Assembly (NCBI GenBank): GCA_036583965.1
Contig: JAZBQD010000034.1
Coordinates: forward strand, 1,178,001-1,242,000
Source of the DNA: Prunella strophiata
Taxonomy: Eukaryota > Chordata > Aves > Passeriformes > Prunellidae
Direction: 5' to 3'
DNA: 64,000 nt
The notes beneath the pieces are model-generated. The model made no database searches and had not been told where the DNA came from. It saw only the letters and a list, made by a program, of their open reading frames with translations. The position numbers and the translations under genes are program-made. Shown here in pieces: positions 22,761 to 35,523 of this stretch (its first letter is position 1; each line of letters opens with the position of its first letter).

Positions 22761-24441
22761 AGACTGCAAGTACTGAAGTTGCAAATTATAGCTCTCCTGT
22801 GAGAAAATAAGATTTTTGGAGGGTTTTTTATATTAGTGAAGCGACTGGAAGGATGTTACTAACTTGAAATATTTGGTTTGAAGGCAGTGGAATGGTTTTG
22901 ATTACATAAAAAGAAGTGACCAAACCACTTGTCAGAGTAGAAATGAGCCTGTGTCCTTGCCTTGATAGAAATTATTTTAATAATCACAAAAAAGTCCTGT
23001 TTTCTGCTCAGAAGGAATGTGGGTTTGATTTTTTTTCCCCTGGCTCAGCTCACTAAAACCTGTTCATGTTCTTTATCATATTTTTCACCTTGTGCCTGTG
23101 AACAATCTGGATCAAGTATATGGACTTGTCATTTAATCCTAGTCCTGTCAGTAGTTAAAAACACTTCTCTTGCATAAGCAAATGTAGCAAACAGGATGGA
23201 GTAATTATAAAAAAAGCCTTTTATAACTCCTTCCATGAGTAAACTTCTCATTAGAGGGTTTGTTTTGAGATTTACTTTTGACTTTGAAATATTTTTGATT
23301 GATATCAGTTAGTTCCCCAGGATCACTGATTGCATCTATTTCATAATGTGACACAGGAAATCCATCTGAAATGTCTCTATTTTATATATATTTAACTAAC
23401 TGCATCTATGTGCATAATGAATGCTTTAGAGGGACAGGGTGGTTGGGTTGTTTTGTTATTTGCATAAGCTCATATTTTTGGAGTGGTTTCCTGGTATTTT
23501 CCTGCTTCCCATGGGTGTCTGATGGCCAGGCAGGATGGACTGGGTTTTGTTGTTGACTGTGCCAGCACAGGCTGAGGTTGGGGCAGTGGCAGTGAGCTGT
23601 TTTCTACAGTGGAGCTATGTTTGCCTGAACAATTGAAATTGCTTTCTAAAGCTGATGATCACTTATTAATTTGCCTGATGAAGAGTACTGGTTTTGAATA
23701 AATGGACAGTAAAAGTAGGTGTCAGAAAGTTCCTCTCTTGATGATGCAGCTTTATTGGGGCATATTCAAATGATGGAGTGCTCACTAAGAAGAAAGAAGC
23801 AGTCTGCAGCTGGGTGGCATCAACTCATTTGAATGTGGCATAAACCTTTTTCATGTGTCTCTGGACACTCTCCTGGCACCCTTTGTCAAGTTAATTGTTG
23901 TCCATGGACAGCTCTAGGTATGAAGGGACAATATCCCTGGGATTTATCTGCTGGGCTCACTGGAGTCTGCCTCCTCTTTGTCTATGTTTCCATTTGTCCC
24001 TTTGTCTGAGGGTGTACTGTCAGACAGGAGGGGCTGGGGAAGGTGTGGAGCACTCCTGCCCACAGCTCCCAGCAGTGACCCCACTGCTGTGCCAGTGCTG
24101 TGTGCTCAGGAGCTGCTGGCCTAGGGCCCTGCTGGGAAGGGACAGCTCTGCAGCAGTGGGGCAAGGGCTTGGCATTCTTTCCAGAAACACCTCTTCAGTG
24201 TGGAGCAAAGTGGTGGTTTTACCCAAGTTTCAGATTTGTCAGCAAATATTTACACTGCTTACTGATCCAAAACTTGACATGGAAGAGGCACTGCAGGTTG
24301 TTCAGCAGTTCAGCACTGAGGGTATTCTGAGCGGTCTGTAAATAACTGGAATTCCTGAGTCCTGATGCTGTTGTGTTGTTACAAAGAGAGCTCTGTGTGT
24401 GTTTGCTGAGTTTAACCATGGGTGGTATTGTAACTGGTCTA

Positions 24442-24641
24442 GAGACTTGCTCTGGCAGGGACTAGAGACTCACTGGCAGGGAGGAATACCTGGCAAGAGC
24501 TCATTGCATGTGAGCCATGGAAGCTGATGCCTCACAGGTTCAGTAAAGGGCTGTCCTGGTTTGGCAAAGCCAGGACAAGGGTGAACAGACAACTCCTAAA
24601 AGTTCAGTAGAGGGTGAACAGGCATCTCCTAGAAGTCACCA
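24442..24641. repeat. Two decayed tandem duplications around a short hairpin
   Basis: CTAGAGACTTGCTCTGGCAGGGA is followed by a shorter imperfect copy. Further on, GGGTGAACAG-type units repeat with period 33 (24579 and 24612). Between them TGTCCTGG and CCAGGACA (24552-24577) form an inverted pair that resembles the termini of some avian LTRs. Only these ends are visible, so a remnant LTR is possible but unproven. Confidence 0.4.
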
Positions 24642-27047
24642 GAGACTCTGGGAACTTGCCAAAAGTAGCTCATTTTTGTTCTGTTCAGGAGTGTAGTGTC
24701 ATGTTAAAGATGCAGTACCTGCCAAAGCTCACTGGGATGGTTTGTTTGTTTTGGTTTCATTTTCATTTGGTTGGTTTTGGTTTTTTCCTGCTTCATCCCA
24801 ATCAGATGTCTAACCTTAGCCTTTTTGGAAGTTTCTGGGTGCTAACTGCAGGCAGAAGGCATCAGAAGACCCAGCTCCCTCACTTCCAAGCTCCACAGCT
24901 GCCGTGCTGCTAATGGATGTCCCAGAGCTAAGCTGGTCATGCACAGACAAGAATATAAACTAGAGATGGCTTTCTCTGCCTGCCTGCCCTGTGGCTGTGG
25001 AATTCTTGAAGGCCTGGATCCTGCAGATAGACCCTTGATACCCAGAAAGCTTCCAGCTGTCATTAGGAGCTCCCCAGCCTGGCTGCCTGTGCTCTGGTCA
25101 GCCTTGCAGTGGCCTGCTGCTCCTCTGGGTGCCAAGCTCAGTGTTTGTCCTGCCTGGAAGCAATTCCATTTATTTCCAGCTATTTCCATCTTCAGGACTA
25201 TCTGGAAAGTTTGAGGAGGAATTCTTTAACCTTTAAATTATTCAGCCAGAATTTCAAGCAGCTGTTGCTGTTTGTGTGGGGATGTTGTGCTTCAGGGCTG
25301 GACAGGATCAATAAGTAGTTCCAGGTCTTTACTGGAGCATGTTGTCTTCTCCTGGGGACAGCAGAGATGGTGCTTTAATATCTCCTGCTCTTTAAGTCAG
25401 AGCTGTGTGCTTAGACCTGGGGGCTTGCAGCATGGCCCTGCTGGGTGGTTTTCCCAACCTGGGAGGTTTGTTCCTGGCTCACATCCCTTGATAGGTGTGT
25501 GCTGAGGATATTCAGTGCACGACCCCCCTCTGGAGCAGCTGGGCTGCTTGGACAGCTGAAATTTGCCTTCCTCAAAGCAGAGGTTGTTAGCAAAGCTGCT
25601 GAGAGTGGCTGCAGTGCAGGGAGTGTGTTTTTCCCCCAGTTAAGTGTTGTGTGTTCAGTGATGGAACTGCCCTTGTAGCATTGTGTCCCTGTCCCTTTCC
25701 CATGTTCTCACTCCTTAGCAGACTGTGTCGTTATTAGCTTTACTAAGAGCTCTATTAATTTTACAGGTTTGTTCTCTAAAAGGATTCAAACTTGAAGTGG
25801 TTTTAGGGTTGAAGCAATCCATTTGAGGGCAGAAATTGATAGTCCCAACTAACAGCACATGGCTTTTGAGGCAGAGGTTCTGGATATGTGATGGATTATT
25901 TAGGAGTTAGTGGGAAAAGAGTAAATGCTTCCTAATAGGAACAGTTGCTGTAGGGTTGAGCTGGATTCCACATTAACATGCTACTCAATATTTTTAGCTC
26001 TTTGCAAACATATAAGTAAAACTACTTCTTGCAGCAAGGTTTTCTGAATATTTTGTACACTTCATAAAGGATATTTCAAGTATTTTAGTGGCTATACAAT
26101 TAAGAGGTATCTTGGAAGGACCTTTCTGCTTGAAATGCATTTCCTGTATCTAATGCTGTCTTTAATCTCATGTGGTCTCACAAAACTCGTTCTACCTATT
26201 AAATATGCAGTAAAGCTGTTCTGTTTGGTAGAAGATTGTATGTTTAAACAGCAGAAGTCCTCACTGCTCCTGTATTTTAAAATTAAAAATTCAGCTGCAA
26301 CACTACCTTCAGATTTAGAGCCATTAGAATGGATTTTTCAGATTTATTCTCCTGATTACAATACAGAAAATTAATTGCTTTTGACTGTAAAGAATTATGA
26401 CTCATTCATTATTTAAGAACCTTCTTGATGGATGAACCTTTTCCACTTACTCCAAGACTTCTCATGAAATATGGCTGTTTTTTTTAACTGGTACACATCA
26501 TGATGCACCTCTATCAAACAGTGGCTGCACTGCCCCCACTGTGGGGTAGGGAGGGGTGGAAGGAAATCCAACATCTCCTCTGTGTCCAGTTTGCTTGAGT
26601 GCTCAATGTACAAGGAGGAAAGTCTGCTGGGGATAACAGGGATGGCATTTAAAAGAAATACCTTGGTTTTATAAAAGAAAGATTGATTACTTCATTTAAA
26701 CATCAATACCCTTTCATTTTGCTTGTGTGTGCATACTGCAAGTGTTTGTGTTACATACTGGGGAGAAGAAATTTGGTTTAACTCAAGGGATGTTCCCCTC
26801 TGGTTGTGGTTCAGCTTCTTACTCCTGGTTTATATGCTTAAATCATTTTTGTGTGTGTTTAACTTTTGTCATTTTAGAAAACTTAGAAGAAAAAGTTGAA
26901 TTATAGACCTTGTGGATTAAAACCAACTGAAGAGCTGAAATCAGCCCAGAAGGGTTTGCTCAGTGCCCTTGGCAGCCAAACCTCTGGAGTTGTGGGTCAC
27001 AGAAACAAACAGGATTGTGCTAATGAAACATTTGTCATTTTTTTGTT

Positions 27048-27288
27048 TCGTAGAATCACAGAATGGTTTGGGTGGGAAGGGACCTTCCAAATCACGTTAG
27101 TCCAGCCCCCTGCAATGAGTAGGAACAGCTTCAAGCAGATCAGGTCACCCACAGCCCTGTCCAACTTGGTCTGGAATGTTTCCTGGGAAGAAGCATCCCC
27201 CACCTCTCTGGGTAACATGTCACAGGGCTTCACCACCCTCACTGTAAAACAATTTCTCCCAAAATAAGACCCAAAGCCTGTGAATCCT
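27048..27288 (-). mobile_element. CR1 LINE 3' end fragment
   Basis: Antisense CR1 beginning with the inverted 3' terminus (GTAGAATCACAGAATGGTTT, then GGGTGGGAAGGGACCTT) and running back into the ORF2 C-terminal tail. It is old and diverged, with no intact frame. Confidence 0.85.
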
Positions 27289-28897
27289 ATGGCAAATATG
27301 GCAAATAGAGCTTTAACTCATTATAATAAAATTTCCTAAAATCTTCATGGTGATGAAATTGTTGATTGGGTAACAATGATTTTGTAAAGCATTTCCTTAA
27401 GAACAGATTACAGAAAATACTGGCATTAAGGTTTTGTGGTGGGTGAACACTTTCACTGAATCCTGTCCCTTAGCCTGGACATTTGCTGCAGGAGGAGGCA
27501 GGGTTTCCCAGTGCTGCAGTTTTCAGTTCATTTGTGCAGTCCTCTCCAGTCAAATTCTTGAATCTCAATTTTTTTGCAGTTGTCTTAACAGAGCCTACAT
27601 TTAAAAGTAAGTTGCTAGTGATGTTGACATTTCCTTGTTCCTAATTGGATTTAAAAGTTTTGCATAATGTATTCAAAATACTGGTTTTTCTCTGAGGTGT
27701 GTTACCTTTGCTTGTGAGAACAACTGGGTTTGTAGTTGAGAAATGCTTTGGCTTGTAAAATTAGTCTCTGAGAGTTTAGGAAAATAGATATATCATGTGC
27801 TGCTTTGAAGTATTAGAAGGATTTGAGAGGCAGTTTGCCAACTGACATTTAAAACCCTTGAGAACTTGTTCCAGCCAAACCTTTTGATAAAAAGTAAATG
27901 CAGCTACGGCTTAGTTACTAAAATGATTTTAGCTGGCAGTTCAGTGCATGTAATCATCTTGGAACATCCTGGAACTCGTTCTTTTGTTCAGTTCTCTATC
28001 ACGGCTTTTGGGCTGTGTCTGTGAACTTGTCACTTCTCAAACCCAGAAATCCTTCCCGTGATATTGAGGAACAGTGGCTCTGAATGCTGTGTTGGCTGTG
28101 ATAGCTCATGTAAAGAACACTTCCTTTACCAGGAATGTTTCTTGGGACCCTTCCTGGAGGGCTGTGACTCAGAACTGTGGAATGTCTCAGTGTGTGACAC
28201 CTCTGAACCTTACAGGCTGTTTGTCCTTGCCACGCCTTGGCAGGGCGTTCCCGTTGGAAATGCCAGCTCCTGGCTGGCACAGTGACCTGCAGGTGCCCAT
28301 GGAGCTGTACCTGGGGAGCCAGGAAACACCCAGGGGCAGAGCCAGGCTGGGCCAGGCCAGAGCTGATCCTGATCCAGCTACTCAAGGGCCAGGAGTTTGG
28401 CTTTGGTTTGGTTTTCATTCAGTCTTTGTTAGTCAGGAGACACCTGGTTTGGGAAGAGCCCCTGCAGCCCTGCTCACTGTGCTACAGCAGAAGATTTGCT
28501 GTGACTGGCAAATCACCCAAATCTGACTCTTCTGCTTGGGACAGTGGGTGCAGACTGCTTTTAACATATCGTGAAAGAGTGAGCTTTTGGCACCTCTGCT
28601 TGAAAAGGGAGGAAGAAAGAGGCAAATTCAGTTTCACAGTATACACAATTTTAATAACAAAATGCTTCTGTACACTGCACTTGTTTTACTCCATTACTCA
28701 CGCCCCCTCCCACCAGAAGTTGGCTCTTGAAACATAATTTAAACACAATGCATCTAGGACTCTCTGTAATCTTGGGTTGCTAAGCTGGTAGAATAGTTCA
28801 CTTACTAGTGTTTTCATTAGTAAAAAGAAAAATGGGGTGGGTTTTGTTTGGCTTTTTACAAAGGAGCATTTGGGAGATGGCAGGCGTATCTTCTTGG

Positions 28898-28943
28898 TGC
28901 TTACACAGGGGTCTACAACCTGCTTACACAGGGGTGTACAAGG
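28898..28943. repeat. Two-copy tandem repeat, period 23
   Basis: TGCTTACACAGGGGT plus CTACAACC (copy 1) is followed directly by TGCTTACACAGGGGT plus GTACAAGG (copy 2). Confidence 0.7.
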
Positions 28944-31913
28944 CTATTTCACCCCATCTGAGGCCTGACTATACCCCTCAAAGCTTCTGATGCCTCTCAG
29001 AAGATTTTTACACAAGATGTGAAATGCTGAATTTCCAGCTGATTCTGAAATTATCTCTAAGCATCCTGCTAACGTGGTGCCTTAAAAAGCAAAGCCCAGC
29101 ACCAATTTTAGCATCTGGGACATTTGCAGTGGAGGAAGGTGTGGGGAGGGAGGAGCTGCTGCCTTTGGTTTCTCTTGTTTCCTTGCTTGTTCCTTTTGGG
29201 GGGGAGGAGAAATACTGTATCCCCCTCTGAACTTGTTTAATTTTTATGGAAAACTTCATAAGAAAGATGAAATTCAGCTCCTGGGTGTAAGTTTCATAGA
29301 TCTGAACAGATGGATTTTGATAGCTACACAGATCACAAAATTAAATCAACTTTATTTCCATTAAAGTAGTACAGAAATTATCTTAGACACATTAAAAATA
29401 AGTGTGTAGTGCAGATTTCTGGTTTAAAGCCACGGGATGTTTCTGATTTTACAAAGTGGCGATAGGCCCCTGTCTTGTAAGGGGGTAATGGGACAGAAGC
29501 TCAGATTTGCATGTGGCTGATCACTGAAAAATCGGATCATTTCTGCTTGGGGGAGAAACAAACAAAACCAAACACTGATGGAGCAGCATTCATTATGTTG
29601 CCATCTGATAGGGAACGGGAGCTCAGTGCAGAGGAACACTTCAGCTGGAGACTGAACACTCACCCATTTCACCCTTCATCGAGTCATTTTTACTTGTGTG
29701 CATTTAAGCACTGATCTAATGCAGAGAGACTAACTGGGAGCATTAATTCAGCCTGTTCCAGGAGAATGACTCAAAACCCAAACTTGTGCTGCTGGGTTTC
29801 CATTTCACTGACATGAGGGTGAGGAGCAGGGGAAGCTGCCTGGATATCAGCAAGGATGGAGGAGATCTTTGGATGGGATGAGGACTTCAAGAGCAGTACA
29901 AGAAATTCTGTTCCTAAAAGACCCAAAGACCTCTGAGGTTGTGCCTGGAGGTGTTGAAGCACCTGTAAGCAATGTAGGATCTGTATAAACAGAGGCTGTG
30001 CAGCAGAGATGGTATTTGGGGAGGGCAGGTTAACAAGCTCCTGTCATCAGCCAGTGCTCGTACTGAAATACGATTAATTTAAACCAAATCATTGTGGTTC
30101 TTGTTCCATCAACAAAATAAATCAGGGACTGCTGAGTAGCACAATTATTCCAATCCCCTCCTTGCCTGGAAGAGTCACAAGCAATTGCAAATGGAAGACA
30201 GTAACTTTAAAATAAAAAATATTAACAGCCTCTGGCCGTGTCCTTGTGCAGAGCGATGGCTCTGCCTGGTGCTCGCTGTCCCTCCGCAGGGAATTCAAGT
30301 TGACTTCACTGCTGCTGTTTGACATTCTGCGAGTTTTATGATACCTGTTACCCTAAATGTAATGTTTGCTGAATTGCTTTGCTTATGCCTGGAACCTGGC
30401 AACAAATGGGTTTGGAAATAGCAGACGTAAACCACAGCATTTGGGAGACTGGCTGTGGATTAGTGTGGAGAACAGAGAGGGAATAGGAGTGGTGCTGGGC
30501 TGTACCTGCTGGCCTCCTGCTCTGCTGTCTGCAAGCCAAGCACTTCAGGACCAGTGGAAACTTGGGTGCCTGGGTGGGTTTGCTTGTATGGGCACTGGAA
30601 TGGTGCTTTAATGCTTGGAAAATCACCATGAGTGGCAGGGATGGAGAAGAGGGTTAAATGCAGCATTGCTGGAGCATCTGTCTGCTCTTCCTGGGAGGAA
30701 TTAAAATCTCATAAAGATGGAATGGGACAGAGCTGGACTGTTGGGAAAGCACCTCCTCTGGAGGAACCTCAGCTCCTCATCAAGCAGCCACTTCTTGTTC
30801 CCATGTGGAAGACTGAGGTGGTACCCCTTGAACTGTCTTGACAGCCAGAGTTTCTGGGATTGCTTCCTGCAGACACATCTGAGGCTGTCAGAGTTCAGTG
30901 GTGACATCTGACTTGGGGATGGCAGCACAGCCAGATTATTTGGTTGCCAGGATAATTAACAAGCTCAGTGATAACTTTGTGCTGGTACCCTGCAGCTGTA
31001 GGTGGAAGTCATCCCCAAGTGCCTCCTCCCCAGGCTCCAAGAGCTGGCCTGTGCCAGCCAGTGCAGGGTGAGGGACACTGATGCCCACTCAGTGCTCACT
31101 CACCTGCTCCTGGAGCAGCATCCTGGGCTTTGGGAGAGCTGTGAGCACTTAGTTATGGGAAGGAGCAAAGCAAATCTTCCTACAGTCAGCTAAATACCCC
31201 TGGGGACCAGTATGGGTTTGTATTTCTCAGCTTAGCTCTGGCCTTCTGCCTCACATGGGATTTAATCATCCAGAATATCTGCTCTTTGTCCACCTACCCC
31301 GTAGGATTTTTTGTAGTCAGTTAAAAGCAGTAATTCATTTCCCAGAACAGGTGTAAATAGGACTCATCTTAGTATTAGCAGTAACAAGAGTTCAAAGATA
31401 TCTTATGGAAATCCATAGGCTTCACTGGATCATCTCTTCCATTAAAGTACAGAGTCAAGGGAAGTAAACAAAATATTGGTTTTATATTAAGGGCACTGTA
31501 CGTAAAATTAAAATGATGCAAATTAATTCTTAAAAATCAGCAATTTAAAAACCTTTATGTAAAATCTTAATGTAAAACCTTATGTAAAAGAGAAGTTACT
31601 TATCTTGCTGTAATTGCCTTGGATGAATTCATCTCACAAGAAAACATCAAACTGTTGTATAATTGCACCCTAAATACCTCACTAAGTGGTAATACAGAGA
31701 GAAAAACAGAGTGAAATAGCAAACAGATTTTTGTGCAGTGGTTTTTCTGTCTAAAAAGTTTGCAGGATAGTTTAGTACATCACAATTAGCATACTGTAAT
31801 TATGGATTTGGTCAAAGTATGGCAACACTGTGAGGAATTTAGTTTCTTCATCGGGGTGTGCTGGTAATTGTTTAACACTGCAGCATTGGACACAACACAT
31901 TTTTAGTTATACA

Positions 31914-31937
31914 TACATGTATATATATATATATAAA
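31914..31937. repeat. AT dinucleotide microsatellite
   Basis: An alternating run of TATATATAT preceded by ACATACATG. A second shorter TA-rich run lies at about 32180-32200. Confidence 0.8.
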
Positions 31938-32466
31938 ATAATTCTCCATCCCTCTGAATCTTTTAGCTTTGGTTAGAATGTGTACAATATTTGAGCAGTT
32001 GACTTAAAAATAATGTAATCCTTTGCAGACCCCCCCACCCCCCACCCTCGTGGCATCTGAGTACCACCATCACTGCATAGATCTGCAAATATTTACATAT
32101 AATTCCATAATAGAGTATAAATAGCAATATGGTACTTCTGGCTAAAGAAACCAAATTACCCCTTAGAATGAGGTGTGTGTGTATATATATTTATATATGA
32201 TTTTTTAAAAAGTCATACTAGTTTAGATTCTGTCCCATATTGAGTAAGAAACAAAACATTTTTCAGTGAACTATTCTATAAACTAATAATATTCTCCTAA
32301 CTTATCAGAAGGGGTCTTTTTTTATCTTGAATTTTGGAAGAGGAGGACAAGTGAGAGCTTATATTACAGGGGCTAATTCTGTCTCCAGAGAAACCAGTGG
32401 AGTTAGTGCATGAAAATAGCTTCCCAGCCAGAGGAAGCCTCAGCTGGGGGGGGCAGCAGGGGGACA

Positions 32467-32512
32467 AAGAGAGGCTTCTTCCTTCCTTCCTTTCTTCCTT
32501 CCCTCTTCTCCT
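32467..32512. repeat. CCTT-rich pyrimidine tract
   Basis: Low-complexity run of CTTCC/TTCC units. Confidence 0.75.
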
Positions 32513-32749
32513 TAACCTTGCTGTTGATATTTGCTTTTAATTAAGAGAACCTTGCATTAAGGGTATTTACACATGAAAAGGTGCTGAAATGCTGTTTGTT
32601 CATCATCATTAACTAATTAGCCTGAATTCATGAAAAGCATCATCAAGTGAAACCGGGGAGCTGAGGACTCAATGTACTTAATATTTCCAATGGATCCCAG
32701 CGTGCTGAGACTCCCTAAAGAAGCTGCAGTGCCAGTCTGGGGACACACG

Positions 32750-32960
32750 GAGGGGTGTCCTGCTCCTGGAGGGGTGTGTGCCCATCCTGCTCCTGGGTGT
32801 GGGTGTGTGTGACCATCCTGCCTGGGGCTGTGTGTATGTGTGTGCCCATCCTGCCCAGAGCTCTGTGTGTGTGTGTGCAGCATCCTGCCCTTGTGTGTGT
32901 GTGCCCATGTGTGTGTGCCCATCCTGCCCAGGGCTGTGTGCCCATGTGTGTGCCCCTGTG
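32750..32960. repeat. GT-rich minisatellite
   Basis: Irregular tandem array of a unit resembling GTGTGTGTGCCCATCCTGCC with CCAGGGCT-type spacers, about six copies of variable length. It produces long open frames in several frames on both strands, none of which looks like a protein-coding gene. Confidence 0.8.
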
Positions 32961-33634
32961 AACTGCTCCTTTCTGTGCCTGCTGTCCCTTTCAGCAAGCT
33001 GAGCCACGAACATGGAAAACTGTATTTCAGATAAATTCACCCCAATGCACTGAAATTCCCACCTGGACCTTTGTTGCTCTTTATTTTTTTTGCCTTTTGT
33101 TTTCCCTCCCTTCCCTTGCTGGAGTGAAATGCTTAGAAGAGGAAAATCTTCCTCCTGGGCTGCCCTTACAGTGCCCGGAGCCAGCTGCAGTGTTTGGGAT
33201 CCTCCAGCTGCAGTGGAACAAGCGGAGCGCACGTCCCCCACAGATCCCCGCACAAATATCCAGTCTCCTTCCCCTAAGACTGTTTGCAGTAGAAAAAGTA
33301 GAATATGGAGACTCGGGTATAAATGTTTACACACAGTCATATAATTACATAACATGAAACATTTTACATAGTTTGAGGTGAGCATCTCTTTAGACTTTTA
33401 AACATTAGGAGTGCAAGTTGAATGTAATCATTGCTTCTTTAACACTGAAAATATTATGGATTTATTTTTTAAAAAACTTAAAAATACTGCACCACTCCAT
33501 AAACAATGTTTCCATTAAGTAGCTTGGAAAATTAGGCTTTATGTCAACATTTGTAAAAATTAGAATCTGATGTAGGTCCCTACAATTTTAAAGTAGGTTA
33601 CTTATCTGATTTACTTTGTGATGGGCTGTAGGTA

Positions 33635-35184
33635 TTATACTTCACATTCTTTATAGGGCAGCTGCTGGCACTTGCACTGTCCGTAGCCATTGATGATGAT
33701 GAAGGGTCCTTCGTGGGTGGGTTCGTACTCGTTATAGGGTCCTTGGTCTGACATATTGGCCATATGCAGCCGTGTTTGGGATCGGAGCTGCCTGTGGTTT
33801 TGAATCATTGAGCACTGCCTAATTCTTCTTAGTGTGGGAGGGCAGCACTTCCTGGAGATGAACACTATAAAAATGATAAAAAAGAAAGAAAACAATAAAG
33901 CCATTGTTCCTGTAATTACCCTCTGAGTGAAGATGGCATTGTTTGGCTCAGGGAACTGTTCTTCGGTGGTAACGACCATGCCTGCTGTAGTTGGAATCTC
34001 TTTGTCTCCCACATGGAAATGAGAAGAGCTTATTCTTTTCGTGTACTCGGTAGTTGGAGCTGTGTACGACGTCGTAGCCACGGGGGTAACCACAGTCGAT
34101 AAATTCCAGCAAAGCTGAAAACCATACACTGCATCCAGAATATCCTCTCCCTGGGTGTGGTCGGGGCTGTGGCAGAGGATAGAGTGCTCCCACCGACCTT
34201 GGAAGCCACTCAACCATGTGGCCAAGGCGCAGATCTTTGGGCTGCATTCCCACAGATTGCCGGAGAGGCCCACGGTGGTGAGGGATGTCAGCGAGCTCAG
34301 GATCTTGGAATCCAGAGTGGTGAGCTTGTTGTTATCCATGAGGAGGGTTTTAAGGTTAGGCATAGTTTCAAAGACGGTGAGGTCGATGGCTTTGATTTCG
34401 TTTCCAGTCAAATCAAGCTTTGCTAAGGTGCCCCAGGTCCACTCCATCCCACATGTCAAGTTGCTAATTTTGTTCCACTGCAAGAAGAGCGTGTGCAGGC
34501 TGCTCAGCCGGAGGAAGTGAGCAAAATTAATCTTTGTCAGCTGATTGTGCTCTAGGTGAAGCTCCCTCAGCTTGATTAATCCCGCAAATCCATTGCGAGC
34601 CAAACTTCGCAAGCGGTTTGTGCTCAAATCCAGGAATTCCAGGCTACGACAGTCCCAGAACAGGCGGACCGGGATGGTCCGCAGGGAGTTGGATCGCAAG
34701 TGCAAGGTCTGTAGCTTGCGAAGGCCGTAGAAGAGCTCGGGGTGCAGAGAGGATAACTGATTAAAAGAGAGGTCCAAATTCTGCAGGTTAAGCAGCTGGC
34801 TAAAAGTTGTGTTTGGCAAATGAAAGATTTTGTTGGAACTTAAGACTAATTCCTTAAGTTTATACAGTCCTTGAAAAGAATCTTCTCTGACTGTTGCAAT
34901 TTGATTATGATCTAAGTGAAGCCAAGTAAGTTGACTGAAGCTTGCAAATTGATCCCTTTCAAGTTCAGAAATATAATTGTGCCTCAGTGACAAACCTAGC
35001 GAGCCCTTTTCAGTGGTGTTTGGCACTGAGTGAAACCCCTGAGAGTCACAGTAAAAGAGCAGCTTCTCACAGCGACATTTTGGTGGACAAGCCATGCCCA
35101 AGGCAGGCAGCATTTTTAAAACCATACTCATTGCATATAGTGCTGCCAGCATACGAGCCCCTAATGGCCACTTGAAATGTAAGC
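33635..35184 (-). CDS. LRRTM2: LRRTM2 main coding exon (exon 2)
   Basis: LRRTM2 is a postsynaptic leucine-rich-repeat adhesion protein. The family binds presynaptic neurexins, organises excitatory synapses and interacts with PSD-95. With exon 1 the predicted protein has 517 residues, against 516 in human by recall. Visible order: signal region to about 33, LRRNT with CPPKCRCEK at 34-42, about ten LRRs at roughly 60-310, LRRCT with cysteines around 315-340, a Ser/Thr-rich stalk, one membrane segment at about 424-444 (ALLFSFFFIIFIVFI), a cytoplasmic tail, and a C-terminal ECEV PDZ ligand. N-glycosylation motifs NTT, NLT and NLS are present. The acceptor CTGCAG (35190-35185) precedes GC-TTA-CAT. 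An internal ATG at 35152 also opens a 505-codon frame, but the conserved LHFKWPLGA segment before it shows that the spliced start is the real one. Confidence 0.97.
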
Positions 35185-35519
35185 CTGCAGAATATAATTT
35201 AGGAAAACAACAAGATAGGATAACCTTATCAGTACACTTGGAATATCACGGTGGAAGATTTCACTGCAGATAACATTGCCATGCATTTCCAACAAGCTAA
35301 TTCTTAATGCAAGAAACAACTTACTACAACAAACCGAATACTTGGACATTACACTTAGGAGGAGGCTTTATCTCGATTATGGAGGGTTACAGTGACGCTA
35401 TCAGAAAACATTTTTTTCATAAGGTTCAGTGCAGAGCAATCAGCTTTAGCATCTTAACTGCTCCTTTAAAGCAGAGCTGTCATTCATTATACAAGGAACA
35501 GAGAAACGCAGGAACTTAC
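35185..35519 (-). other. LRRTM2: LRRTM2 intron 1
   Basis: A 335-base intron read on the - strand. The donor GTAAGTTCC starts at 35519 and the acceptor CTGCAG ends at 35185, preceded by a T-rich tract. It splits the second codon after its first base. Confidence 0.88.
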
Positions 35520-35523
35520 CCAT
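35520..35523 (-). CDS. LRRTM2: LRRTM2 exon 1 coding part (ATGG)
   Basis: Only four coding bases lie in exon 1: the start codon ATG (35523-35521) and the first G of a Gly codon (35520), followed by a strong donor GTAAGT. Joined to exon 2 this gives MGLHFKWPLGARM, which matches the known N-terminus of LRRTM2. The remainder of exon 1, up to about 35930, is 5' UTR and contains other ATGs on this strand. Confidence 0.9.

Larger units (their letters stand above)
29335..33634 (-). other. LRRTM2: Probable LRRTM2 3' UTR and 3' flank
   Basis: The sequence downstream of the LRRTM2 stop is AT-rich, non-coding and free of recognisable CR1 or SINE copies. On the - strand AATAAA occurs at 33466-33461 (about 170 bases past the stop) and 33085-33080, and far downstream at 29356-29351, so short and long 3' ends are both possible. 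A GT-rich minisatellite and pyrimidine tracts lie inside. A 235-codon open frame at 32678-33385 on the same strand is minisatellite-derived and not a gene. The true 3' end cannot be fixed from sequence alone. Confidence 0.3.

Noticed and set aside
32678..33385. 235-codon open frame on the - strand just downstream of LRRTM2
   Set aside because: Mostly HTH and AGW repeats from the minisatellite. It has no conserved domain and lies in the likely 3' UTR.
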